Assembly (NCBI GenBank): GCA_027348115.1
Contig: DAIEQA010000097.1
Coordinates: 13,712 to 77,711 of the forward strand
DNA from: Fen-1258 sp027348115
GTDB taxonomy: Bacteria; Bacteroidota; Ignavibacteria; Ignavibacteriales; Melioribacteraceae
Length of the DNA stretch: 64,000 bases
Direction: 5' to 3'
Positions 44,548 to 52,464 of the stretch are shown here, in pieces. The notes below the pieces were generated by a model that was given only the letters and a program-made list of their open reading frames with translations, was not told where the DNA came from and did not search any database. Positions within the stretch are counted from its first letter, which is position 1. Every line of letters begins with the position of its first letter. Position numbers and translations under genes: made by a program.

Positions 44548-44901
44548 ATGAATAGAAAATTGAAATTCAAAACAATCAAATATGGTGTGTTCTTTCTGGT
44601 AATCGGCCTTTTCATGTTTGGAGGATTGCAAGCAAAGACCTTACATGCCGCCGACCAGTTAGTGAAGAAGGTAAACTTGTGTCATACTCACGAGTTAAAC
44701 TTTACAGATGAGAAACCCGGCATTGTAGCTTCATCGTTCATTAATGAATTTCATAAAGATTTAAAAGAAAATTATGCTTCCATTGCTTCTTCATCGGGAT
44801 GGAAGTGTTCAGACAACTTCATTTTTGCCAGTTACCTCTATTATTCCGGCGAAAATAAAAATCGAACTACTTTCCGGTTCCTTTCCGGGTTAAAAATATA
44901 G
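44548..44901 (+). CDS. Small exported protein, apparently frameshifted near its C-terminus
   Basis: As read, 117 residues with a signal peptide (VFFLVIGLFMFGGLQA, cut about residue 29) and a mature part without known domain. After the A5 run at 44857-44861 the annotated frame ends quickly in a poor tail (FRFLSGLKI). The -1 frame, opened by adding one A, continues as SNYFPVPFRVKNIAPPVAPP and on to a TAA at 44964-44966, which is just before the ribosome site of the RlpA gene. The natural gene therefore may run 44548-44966, about 139 aa. Function unknown. Confidence 0.6.
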   Translation: MNRKLKFKTIKYGVFFLVIGLFMFGGLQAKTLHAADQLVKKVNLCHTHELNFTDEKPGIVASSFINEFHKDLKENYASIASSSGWKCSDNFIFASYLYYSGENKNRTTFRFLSGLKI

Positions 44902-44976
44902 CGCCACCTGTAGCTCCGCCTAAGTTTTCCGTTTACTCCTATAATCAAGGTATGTTAAACAAATAAAGAGGTAGTA

Positions 44977-45459
44977 TTGCGTACGATAAAAATAGTTTCC
45001 ATTAGTCTTATAGCCGCTTGTCTTCTATGTGTCATAAATCTAAGCGACACATCGGCCGGTGAGAATAGTGGCTTTACTAAAATAACCGTAAGCAAAGATG
45101 CAAAACCGAATTTTTCCTCGGTCGATTTTAACGACAAGGGAACTATGATAGCATCTTGGTATGGTCCCCGTTTTCATGGTAAGGTAACAGCCAATGGAGA
45201 AATCTATGATCAAATGGCTCTTACCGCCGCACATAAATCTTTACCTTTTGGAACAATCTTAAGAGTAACCAACCTTAGAAACGGTAAGGTTGCAATTATT
45301 AGAATTAACGATAGAGGTCCTTATATTGAAGGACGCGACCTGGATCTTTCTAAAGGTACTGCCCAGGCATTGGGAATGATCAACAGGGGTGTAATCAAAG
45401 TTAAAGTTCAGGAACTTGCGATTAATAGTTACGGCGGCATAATTTCAACGCTTAATTAA
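44977..45459 (+). CDS. rlpA: RlpA-like double-psi beta-barrel lytic transglycosylase
   Basis: A 160-residue exported protein. Signal peptide 1-27 (ending LSDTSA), then one DPBB domain with ASWYGPRFHGKVTANGE, the MALTAAHKSLPFGTILRV block, RINDRGPYIEGRDLDLSKG and IKVKVQ. RlpA cuts glycan strands that lack stem peptides at the septum. The SPOR domain of longer RlpA proteins is absent here. The start is TTG 44977, with AGAGG 6 bases upstream; a later start would lose the signal peptide. An intrinsic terminator follows. Confidence 0.92.
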   Translation: MRTIKIVSISLIAACLLCVINLSDTSAGENSGFTKITVSKDAKPNFSSVDFNDKGTMIASWYGPRFHGKVTANGEIYDQMALTAAHKSLPFGTILRVTNLRNGKVAIIRINDRGPYIEGRDLDLSKGTAQALGMINRGVIKVKVQELAINSYGGIISTLN

Positions 45460-45464
45460 AACTA

Positions 45465-45490
45465 AAAATCCTTTCGAAGGATTTTTTTAT
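45465..45490 (+). terminator. Intrinsic terminator after RlpA
   Basis: ATCCTT/AAGGAT stem (45468-45482) with loop TCG, extended by A/T pairs, followed by a run of seven T. It closes the rlpA transcript. Confidence 0.85.
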
Positions 45491-45633
45491 TTTTAAGCGT
45501 CGAGTCGAAATTTCTTGAACTTCATGAATTAAAGTATATTTTTCATGGGTATAATAAAATTATTATATAAAATTTTTAAGAGTAATTTTTTCACAAATAA
45601 CCATTAACCTATCACCAAATAAAGGAGTGTCTT

Positions 45634-46272
45634 ATGAAAGGACGGATACTATCTGTTATTGTGATTTTATTCTTAAGCGCCTCAATGTTGTTAAAAGCAC
45701 AAAGCAATTTAAGTTTTGGTCCAACGGTTGCTTTGAACTTTGCTACTTTTAACGGTAAAGATGCAAACGTTCTTGGTAATCCCGGCTCAAAGACCGGCAT
45801 TGCTATCGGCGGTTTAATGAATTATAAATTTGCCAATATGTTTGCTCTTCAGCCGGAACTTGCTTTTACAATGAAGGGAGCGTCCGGTTCATCGAACGGT
45901 GTAAATTACACCTATACTGCGAATTACCTTGAGCTGCCTGTACTTCTTAAAGTCTATGTTCCGCTTGGCGTTAGCGGCCCGGTAAAATTAAATGGTTATG
46001 CGGGTCCTTCGCTGGGTATTAATCTTGCTTCAAGTGTGGAAGCCCAGGCAGGCGGCCAAACTGGAAATCAAGATTTGAAAAACCAAACTAAAAGTGTTGA
46101 TATTGGATTAGTATTTGGCGGCGGCGTTTCTTTTGCTGCCGGAACAGGCATGATGGATCTTTCACTAAGATATTCTTTGGGGCTTACAACGGTTGATAAT
46201 TCCGGCAGTAATTTAAGCATTACAAACGGAGTGTTTGCAATCGTTGCTCAGTACGCATTTAGTCTCAAATAA
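45634..46272 (+). CDS. PorT-like outer-membrane beta-barrel protein
   Basis: A 212-residue exported protein with a signal peptide (to LLKAQ, about residue 23) and alternating strands ending in AIVAQYAFSLK, the aromatic C-terminal strand of outer-membrane proteins. Gly-rich turns and the PTVALNFATF start match the outer-membrane beta-barrel family that includes PorT. AAAGGAG lies 6 bases before the ATG, an unusually strong site that suggests high expression. Single-gene unit between two terminators. Precise role unknown. Confidence 0.87.
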   Translation: MKGRILSVIVILFLSASMLLKAQSNLSFGPTVALNFATFNGKDANVLGNPGSKTGIAIGGLMNYKFANMFALQPELAFTMKGASGSSNGVNYTYTANYLELPVLLKVYVPLGVSGPVKLNGYAGPSLGINLASSVEAQAGGQTGNQDLKNQTKSVDIGLVFGGGVSFAAGTGMMDLSLRYSLGLTTVDNSGSNLSITNGVFAIVAQYAFSLK

Positions 46273-46293
46273 AAAATTATTATAAATGTCTGC

Positions 46294-46328
46294 AGCGGTA
46301 TTCTTTTTTAGAATACCGCTTTTTTTAT
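46294..46328. terminator. Bidirectional intrinsic terminator
   Basis: Stem AGCGGTATTC (46294-46303) and GAATACCGCT (46311-46320), loop TTTTTTA, followed by seven T. It lies between convergent genes (barrel protein and histidine kinase), reaches into the kinase stop codon and can serve both. Confidence 0.85.
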
Positions 46329-47749
46329 ATAACGGGAAGTATTAAAGAGATAATTGTTCTTTCGTTAATTATCGATTCAGCTTTAACTTCGCCTCCGTGA
46401 AGAGCGGCAATAGATTTAACAACAGATAATCCTAAACCCACGCCGCCTGTATTTCTTGTTTGTGTTGTATCTGCCCTATAAAACCGATCGAATATTTTTG
46501 TCATAGCTTCAGCGGAAATTCCCTCACCCTCGTTGGAGACTTTTATTACTACGCTGCTTCCGTTCATTTCCGTTTCAACAATAACCGGCGTTTTTTCGGA
46601 ACCGTATTTAATTGCATTATCAACCAGGTTGGAAAGCGCCTGGGTTATAAGCGATGGATCCAACATAGCTTTTATTTCTTGTCCGGGCCGTAAAATTATT
46701 TCCATTTCCTTATCCTTGCCCAGGATATTCATATTGTTTACCAGCGAAGCCAAAAATGAATTTAAAGCCATTTCCTTTTTTTCAATGTGTATTAAAGTGT
46801 TATCGCTTTTGGAAATGAAAAAGAGATTATCCACAATTTTGATTAACCTAATCGTCTCTTCGTAGTTGCTTCTTAAAACCTCGATATACTGCGGCGGTGT
46901 CTTTGTGGATTTTAATGCAATTTCAATTTCGCCCCGTAGAATTGTTAGCGGAGTTTTCAATTCATGTGCGGCCGAAACCGAGAATTGGTTCATGTAATCT
47001 ACGGACTTTTTGATTCGCTGGATCATCTCGTTCATCTTGTTAACCAACCGGCCGTACTCGTCCATATATTCCCCGCCGGGAATTATTTCTTCCAAATTTT
47101 GCGCTGTAATTTCTTCGGTCTTCTTTATAATGGCGTCTATCCTCGATAAAGATTTTGAGGAAAGAAGTGCCCCGCCGATTAATGATATAATGAAAAACAG
47201 CGGAGCTATTTTTATGTAAATGCTTCTAAGACTGTTCAAAGTCTGGGCAATAAATTCCTTGGGGTACGCCACAATTACAACATAGCGCTTTCCCCTCAAC
47301 TGGCAAACCCGCACCACGTCTTCGGAAAGATCGTTGTTGGTATAATCGAATACGGCTTCCTTTTCCTTTCTGTTTGGAAATTTCATTTCGAACTTTCCGA
47401 GGTTAGCCGTTTTGAAAACTATTTTTTTCTGGGTAGCTATTTCGATAAACGTGTTTCTTCTATTAAAAACAATTGCATCGTAAATAATATCCCAAATCAA
47501 TTCGTCTTCCGTTTGATATACTGCTCCGGGTTGAAAAGAATCAAGATCGACGTGTTTTTCTTCTACAACTCTTAGAATTGCCTTGGCCTGGGCTTTTAAA
47601 GTTGTGTCGAGATTTGTATGAGTGATTTTATAAAGGTAGACGTAAATTATAACGCCAAGCAAAATTTCAAGAATCAAAAAAAGGGAGGAATACCAAATTG
47701 TAATTTTAAACCGCGTTGTTCTTAAAAAGGGATTGTATTTAGTAAGCAT
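46325..47749 (-). CDS. Membrane sensor histidine kinase (EnvZ/CusS type)
   Basis: A 474-residue kinase. TM1 about 17-40, an outside sensor region to about 178, TM2 about 180-200, HAMP, HisKA with His262 in FSVSAAHELKTPLTIL, and HATPase_c (NLVDNAIKYG, VSNEGEGIS, GGVGLGLSVV). The gene follows the OmpR-type regulator after 6 bases, so they are a two-component pair. Heavy-metal (CusS/IrlS) sensors share this domain order, but nothing in the sensor region proves the signal. Confidence 0.95.
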   Translation of the reverse strand: MLTKYNPFLRTTRFKITIWYSSLFLILEILLGVIIYVYLYKITHTNLDTTLKAQAKAILRVVEEKHVDLDSFQPGAVYQTEDELIWDIIYDAIVFNRRNTFIEIATQKKIVFKTANLGKFEMKFPNRKEKEAVFDYTNNDLSEDVVRVCQLRGKRYVVIVAYPKEFIAQTLNSLRSIYIKIAPLFFIISLIGGALLSSKSLSRIDAIIKKTEEITAQNLEEIIPGGEYMDEYGRLVNKMNEMIQRIKKSVDYMNQFSVSAAHELKTPLTILRGEIEIALKSTKTPPQYIEVLRSNYEETIRLIKIVDNLFFISKSDNTLIHIEKKEMALNSFLASLVNNMNILGKDKEMEIILRPGQEIKAMLDPSLITQALSNLVDNAIKYGSEKTPVIVETEMNGSSVVIKVSNEGEGISAEAMTKIFDRFYRADTTQTRNTGGVGLGLSVVKSIAALHGGEVKAESIINERTIISLILPVI

Positions 47750-47755
47750 TTGAAA

Positions 47756-48424
47756 TCATTCTTTTATAATGTAGCCGACTCCGCGGACGGTATTAATAAG
47801 CTGCTTGTCAAATTCCTGGTCGATCTTTGACCTGAGTTTATTAATATAGACATCTATAACATTTGTCCCGCTGTCGAAATGAAAATCATATACGTGTTCA
47901 ATTAATTTGGTTCGGGATACAATCTTGTTTTTATTACGAATCAAATATTCAAGTATGGAATATTCTCTCGGAGTTAAAATTATTTCTTTATCGTCACGCG
48001 TTACTTTGTGCGTAACAAGATCCATTTTTAGATCTACTATGGAGAGCACATTGCTTTTCTGCGTTTCTTTTCTGCGAAGTAAGGCGCGAACGCGGGCAAC
48101 GAGCTCTTCAAACGCAAACGGTTTGGTAAGATAATCATCGGCACCGCTGTCCAGGCCATCCACCTTATCCTTGGTGCTGTCCTTAATTGTTAAAAGAAGA
48201 ATCGGCGTTTCGATATTCTGGTTTCTCAATTCCTTTACCATTTGTATACCGTTCATATGGGGCATCATTATATCGCTAATAATTAAATCGTATTCATCGG
48301 CAAGCGTCATTTCTAATCCTTCTTTACCATTGCCGGCAATATCGACCTGAAAGAGTTCTTCTTCAAGACCTCTTTTAATAAATGCGGCTACTTTCTTTTC
48401 GTCTTCTACAACCAGTATTCTCAT
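47756..48424 (-). CDS. OmpR/PhoB-family response regulator
   Basis: A 222-residue regulator. Receiver domain with Glu7/Asp8 and phospho-acceptor Asp51 in IISDIMMPHMNG, Thr in LLLTIKDS and the KPF motif. The C-terminal winged helix ends with TVRGVGYIIKE. Partner of the kinase at 46325. The upstream gap to the Lys-rich gene is only 78 bases and contains that gene's terminator, so the pair may be transcribed by read-through or from a short promoter there. Confidence 0.96.
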   Translation of the reverse strand: MRILVVEDEKKVAAFIKRGLEEELFQVDIAGNGKEGLEMTLADEYDLIISDIMMPHMNGIQMVKELRNQNIETPILLLTIKDSTKDKVDGLDSGADDYLTKPFAFEELVARVRALLRRKETQKSNVLSIVDLKMDLVTHKVTRDDKEIILTPREYSILEYLIRNKNKIVSRTKLIEHVYDFHFDSGTNVIDVYINKLRSKIDQEFDKQLINTVRGVGYIIKE

Positions 48425-48434
48425 GTTTCTAAGA

Positions 48435-48469
48435 TAAAAAAAAAAGGAGAGTTGTTAAACTCTCCTTTT
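48435..48469 (-). terminator. Intrinsic terminator after the Lys-rich gene
   Basis: On the minus strand, stem AAAAGGAGAGTT/AACTCTCCTTTT (48458-48469 with 48442-48453), four-base loop, followed by a U-run. It ends the 48802-48503 transcript and lies 11 bases before the response-regulator start codon. Confidence 0.85.
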
Positions 48470-48502
48470 AAAAGAAAACCGGAGCTGACTGATTCCGGTA
48501 AA

Positions 48503-48802
48503 TTATTTTGCTTCTTTCTTTTCTGCTTTCTTTTCAGCTTTAGCTTCTTTCTTCGCTGCTTTTTCTTTCTTTTCCATCTTCATCTCTTTTTTAGCAGCTT
48601 TTTCTTTTTTCTCTACTTTTGCAGCTTTTGCTTTCTTTTCAGCTTTAGCTTCTTTTTTAGCAACTGCTTCTTTCTTTTCTGCTTTCTTTTCTACTTTTTC
48701 TGTCTTTGCTTTTTCGGCAGCTTTCTTTTGCGGCTGAGCTTGTGCAAAAACGTTAACGGATACAAAAGCAAGTAAAACTATTACTGCTAATAACTTCTTC
48801 AT
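48503..48802 (-). CDS. Exported Lys/Ala/Glu-repeat protein
   Basis: A 99-residue protein. The signal peptide MKKLLAVIVLLAFVSVNVFA is normal, but the mature 79 residues consist almost only of Lys, Ala and Glu in AEKKAEKKEA-like repeats. They probably form a very basic helix. No Cys, Trp or globular domain. Could bind DNA, polyanionic envelope material or act in metal/nucleic-acid stress; I cannot tell. It sits just before an OmpR-type two-component system and ends in its own terminator. Confidence 0.75.
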   Translation of the reverse strand: MKKLLAVIVLLAFVSVNVFAQAQPQKKAAEKAKTEKVEKKAEKKEAVAKKEAKAEKKAKAAKVEKKEKAAKKEMKMEKKEKAAKKEAKAEKKAEKKEAK

Positions 48803-48986
48803 TTGTTGCTCCTATGGCTTTTTATAATTTGTTGAATTTTATTAAAATCTACGAGAGAAACATAGGAGAGACAGATTAAAGAATTATTAAAGAAAGATTA
48901 AAATAAATTAATCTTTTTCTGTTTAATACATTATCTTACACCTCAAAAAAAGGGATTACTAATCGAATGAAATTCCGGAGGGGTTA

Positions 48987-49415
48987 ATGACTGTATTTTT
49001 TTCGAAAGCATGTGAACTTGGTTTGCAAGCGGTTCTTTTTCTTTCTACAAAGGAGAAAAGGATTTTCAACGCTCTCGAAGTTTCTCAAGAATTAAAGGTT
49101 CCAAAGGAATTTGTGTCTAAAGTAATGCAGACTTTAACCAGCAGCGGAATTGTCGGCTCGAAAAAAGGGAAGAACGGCGGATTCTATCTTGCAAAAGAAC
49201 CGCGCGACATTAAACTAATTGATATTGTACAAGCCATTGACGGGTTGGAATTGTTTAATTCTTGCGTTCTGGGATTTCCCGGCTGCTCTTCCGAAGCACC
49301 ATGCCCGGTACACGATAAGTGGGGCGTACTGCGCAATGAGGCATTTAAAATGCTAAGCGAAGAAACCCTTGAACATCTTAAAAAAAAGGCAGCATATAAA
49401 ATCGCTTCGTTATAA
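48987..49415 (+). CDS. Rrf2-family regulator with Fe-S cysteines (NsrR/IscR-like)
   Basis: A 142-residue repressor with an N-terminal winged helix (residues 5-70, KEFVSKVMQTLTSSGIVGSKKG) and a cluster of Cys93, Cys100 and Cys106 in NSCVLGFPGCSSEAPCPVH. Those cysteines bind an iron-sulfur cluster that senses nitric oxide in NsrR. Its place next to the nitrite-reductase genes supports the NO-sensor reading. CGGAGGGG stands before the ATG. The stop is 2 bases from the opposite methyltransferase stop. Confidence 0.92.
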   Translation: MTVFFSKACELGLQAVLFLSTKEKRIFNALEVSQELKVPKEFVSKVMQTLTSSGIVGSKKGKNGGFYLAKEPRDIKLIDIVQAIDGLELFNSCVLGFPGCSSEAPCPVHDKWGVLRNEAFKMLSEETLEHLKKKAAYKIASL

Positions 49416-49417
49416 TT

Positions 49418-50179
49418 CTATTTAATAGCCTCTATAAATAGATCCTTTGATTCCGAACTCAAATATTTTTGAAGCGCGAAATTGCCGTAACATTTTAATT
49501 TAGAAAACCCTGCGTTCTTCAAAACCGCTAAAAGCTTCTTTTGCGAGTGGGGAAAATGTTTAGTGCTTATCAATTGAAAATCTTTTGGTCTTGCCGTATC
49601 AAAAGTTAAAATGTTAAATCGAATAAGGTCGTTAAAGAAATCATAAAACCGAATTATTGTTTTTCCTTCCCGGTTAGCTATGTTGTTTATTCTTTTGTTC
49701 TCAGCTATTATTTTTTTGTAATTCAGAATGTGTATAAACAATTTGCCGCCCGGCATCAACAAACCGTATATCCTTTCCAAAGCCGATGACAAGTTATAGG
49801 CATTAAGATGCGCAACTGTATTGCCGACACAAACAACGGAATTAAATTTGTTTTTGTATTTCTTCGGAAGCGCGCTAATGGAATTGATTTTGAATTCAAT
49901 TTCCGTATTGTACTTTTTAGCATTTAGCTTGGCCGTTTCTATCATTTGAGAGGAGACATCAAATGCCGTAACGGTATGGCCGTTCTTAGCCAGAGCAATC
50001 GAATCCAAACCAATACCGCAGCCAAGATCGGCGATAACACATGTTTGCGGAAAAATATTTTTGTAAGCCGAGATTCTCAATTCCATATTTTTTTCAAAAT
50101 CAATCATCTGCTCGTAAAAATCCGAGGCTGCATCATAAAATTTTTCTGCGGAAAGAGGTTTTGCCGGTTTAGAATTCAT
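49418..50179 (-). CDS. Class I SAM-dependent methyltransferase
   Basis: A 253-residue methyltransferase. SAM-binding motif I is CVIADLGCGIGLDSIALAKNG (near residue 48), followed by VTAFDVSSQM and SVVCVGNTVAHL. The substrate is unknown. It is the last gene of the nirK operon on this strand, 18 bases after the Ric gene. Co-location may be functional or simple read-through (inference). Confidence 0.88.
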   Translation of the reverse strand: MNSKPAKPLSAEKFYDAASDFYEQMIDFEKNMELRISAYKNIFPQTCVIADLGCGIGLDSIALAKNGHTVTAFDVSSQMIETAKLNAKKYNTEIEFKINSISALPKKYKNKFNSVVCVGNTVAHLNAYNLSSALERIYGLLMPGGKLFIHILNYKKIIAENKRINNIANREGKTIIRFYDFFNDLIRFNILTFDTARPKDFQLISTKHFPHSQKKLLAVLKNAGFSKLKCYGNFALQKYLSSESKDLFIEAIK

Positions 50180-50197
50180 TTTATACCATTATTAACA

Positions 50198-50956
50198 CTA
50201 TAATTTAAGAAGTTCTTCTTCCAACTCAATGGCCCGCGGGAATAAAATGTTATTTTCCAGGTGAACATGCTTGTGCAAATCTTTTTCGAATTCTTCCAGC
50301 TCTTGATACGTTACACGGAATGTTGCACATGCGTCCGGGGGAAGACTAAAACCGTTTGAGAGTTCGCGTATTTTTGCAGTTGCATTTCCCGCGGCGGCGT
50401 GTTCCTGTTCCATTTTATTAATAGGGCCTTTTATGGTTCCGTATCCGCCCGTCTTTGGCTTCTCGTTAAATTTTTTTGTTTCGACCAAATATTTTATGAG
50501 CGGGAAAAGTATTTTTTCTTCCTTCATCATGTGCTGTGTTAAATCCTCGGCAATAAATGCAAATACTTCATGCATCTCTAAAAGATAAGAATATTTTTTA
50601 CCGTGAGCGTTAACAATTTTGTTTATATGATCGGCGATCTGGGGAATAGCATTTTTAACATAACGATGATGAGTGTTGACTATGTATTGAGCCAAAAAGT
50701 CTAACTCCCATTCGCCGTAAGGATTGGAATCATCGGAGGTTGTCTGTTTCAATTCATTCAGTTGGGTCAAGATTTTTTCAGGCGACAACTTCTTTTCTTC
50801 AAGCACCTCGAATAAAGGGCGGTTGCCGTTGCAACAATAGTCTATGCCGTATTTCTCGAATAGTTGAGCTGCGTGAAAATTTTGTGTTACAATTTCTTTT
50901 ATTTTGATCTTTGTAAGATCGCCTGAGATGTTTGAATAATTTTCTGCAGTTCTCAT
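50198..50956 (-). CDS. ric: Iron-sulfur cluster repair di-iron protein (Ric/YtfE/ScdA)
   Basis: A 252-residue cytosolic protein that mends iron-sulfur clusters damaged by nitric oxide. The N-terminal ScdA domain has the conserved Cys41-Cys42 in KYGIDYCCNG. The hemerythrin-like four-helix part carries the di-iron ligands: NTHHRYV, LEMHEVF, DLTQHMMKEEKILFP, EQEHAAAG and HKHVHLENNILFP. It follows SCO1 after one base. Strong support for an NO-related role of this operon. Confidence 0.95.
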   Translation of the reverse strand: MRTAENYSNISGDLTKIKIKEIVTQNFHAAQLFEKYGIDYCCNGNRPLFEVLEEKKLSPEKILTQLNELKQTTSDDSNPYGEWELDFLAQYIVNTHHRYVKNAIPQIADHINKIVNAHGKKYSYLLEMHEVFAFIAEDLTQHMMKEEKILFPLIKYLVETKKFNEKPKTGGYGTIKGPINKMEQEHAAAGNATAKIRELSNGFSLPPDACATFRVTYQELEEFEKDLHKHVHLENNILFPRAIELEEELLKL

Positions 50957-50957
50957 T

Positions 50958-51614
50958 TTATTTATTCTCCATTGTTTTGATTTCGTTTAGTACATCCTTT
51001 ATATCCTGGTTAAGCCCGAAATGCTGGTAAGCTATCTCGCCGTTTTCGTTAAGAACCGTTATGATGTTAGAATGAGAAAAATTTCCGTCGGAATCTTGCT
51101 TGTACCTGAATCCAAACACGGCGGCTAATTCGCTGATTCCGTCTTCATCTCCTGTTAGCAAACGCCATTTGTCCGGATCCAAATTATTTCTTTCCGCAAA
51201 TTTTTTTAGATTTTCAGGTGTGTCTCTTTGTGGATCGATTGAAACAAGAGCATAGTTAACATCGTTCTGTTTAACCTGCGATTCTATTTTCTTCATATCA
51301 TTAAGTATCAAGGGACAAGCATATGTGCAGTTTGTGTAAACCATCGCAACAATTTCCTTTTTACCCATTAAAGATTTTAATGATACCGTTTGATTGTCTG
51401 CGTTCTTCCATTTTGATTCCAATTGATAGATCGAATTGTCGCTTACCTTACCTGGTTTAGCCGATAAATCGGCGCAGCATAATTTTTCTTTTTGATCGAC
51501 ACCGTCTAACTGTGCATTCTTATTATTCACAACATTGCTCAATGCCATGCCCACAAAAATTGTAAAGGCGGCGGTAGCAATAATTATAACCGGTATTAAA
51601 ATTTTATTTTTCAT
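50958..51614 (-). CDS. SCO1/SenC copper chaperone
   Basis: A 218-residue thioredoxin-fold protein anchored by one N-terminal helix (5-25). The copper site is complete: Cys96 and Cys100 in TNCTYACP and His181 in NFSHSNI. Family members deliver copper to CuA or, as here probably, to the copper enzyme NirK in the periplasm. ATG 51614 is right because AAAGGAG precedes it; an upstream frame would add 29 residues inside the previous gene, which it overlaps by 11 bases. Confidence 0.94.
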   Translation of the reverse strand: MKNKILIPVIIIATAAFTIFVGMALSNVVNNKNAQLDGVDQKEKLCCADLSAKPGKVSDNSIYQLESKWKNADNQTVSLKSLMGKKEIVAMVYTNCTYACPLILNDMKKIESQVKQNDVNYALVSIDPQRDTPENLKKFAERNNLDPDKWRLLTGDEDGISELAAVFGFRYKQDSDGNFSHSNIITVLNENGEIAYQHFGLNQDIKDVLNEIKTMENK

Positions 51615-52425
51615 TTTTTTCTCCTTTGAAAAAATCTTTTGCGCATCTAAAACCGAGATTGTTCGTCGTGTAATTGGCTTTAAGACTGCTTCTAAATGCA
51701 AAACGCATAAAGGCCGGATAATTTTTAAAATCGGTTGCGCTTACGGCACCGCTTCCGCAGAATAAATTTCTTTCAAGCCCGCTGTCGCCGCGGGATTCAC
51801 CGGTTACCAATGCGTTGAAAAAGTCCGAAGTCCATTCCCATACCAAACTGTGCATGTCGTAAACTCCCCAGAAGTTTTTTTCTTTGCGTCCTACCGGCGG
51901 CAGTATTTCCGGTGAGGGAAGCGAATACCATTCAAGTATTTGATCAACGTAATTCGAATCGTCATATCCATCCGCTTTGCGGGCGCTTGCGCTTCCTACC
52001 AATTCCCATTCGGCAACGGTTGGGAGCCGCTTTCCGTAATACTCGCAATACGCTTTTGCCGCAAACCAGGAAATATCCGTAACGGGAGAATTCGGCAAAG
52101 CTTTATTTCCTAATTTCAAATCGCTCTCCCAATTTTTCAGGTAGTTAGAATCGGCAAATATTTTTTTTACTTTTGATTTGCGCCATTGCGGGTTTGACTT
52201 AACAAATTCCAGATATTCTTCGTTTGTAACGGGGTATTTATCAATATAAAACGGCGCCACTTTTACTTCCAACGAATTATTCTTCGAACCGTAAAGCGGT
52301 TTATAAAATCCGCCGGATATTAAAACCATCCCTTTAGGTATACGTGTTTCTCTTTCTTTGGCAGCACAGGCTATATTTAATATTAGGATCAAAGCGGCGA
52401 CGTATTTAATTTTTTCCATCATCAT
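51604..52425 (-). CDS. nirV: NirV-like formylglycine-generating-enzyme-family protein
   Basis: A 273-residue exported protein of the SUMF1/EgtB/NirV fold (SUMF), with PVTDISWFAAKAYCEYYGKRLPTVAEWE, NFWGVYDMHSLVWEWTSD and LGFRCAK. It starts with a signal-like segment (AALILILNIAC) and a weak lipobox. A gene of this family next to nirK is called nirV and is thought to help NirK mature, with no clear catalytic proof. Adjacent to nirK (39 bases) and overlapping SCO1. Confidence 0.88.
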   Translation of the reverse strand: MMMEKIKYVAALILILNIACAAKERETRIPKGMVLISGGFYKPLYGSKNNSLEVKVAPFYIDKYPVTNEEYLEFVKSNPQWRKSKVKKIFADSNYLKNWESDLKLGNKALPNSPVTDISWFAAKAYCEYYGKRLPTVAEWELVGSASARKADGYDDSNYVDQILEWYSLPSPEILPPVGRKEKNFWGVYDMHSLVWEWTSDFFNALVTGESRGDSGLERNLFCGSGAVSATDFKNYPAFMRFAFRSSLKANYTTNNLGFRCAKDFFKGEKNEK

Positions 52426-52464
52426 CTTTGCATTTCCGAGGTACTTTCTTTCAGATTCAAATCT

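Noticed and set aside
48452..48775. Long Phe/Cys/Leu-rich open frame on the plus strand
   Set aside because: Antisense image of the Lys/Ala/Glu repeat protein; composition arises from its codons.
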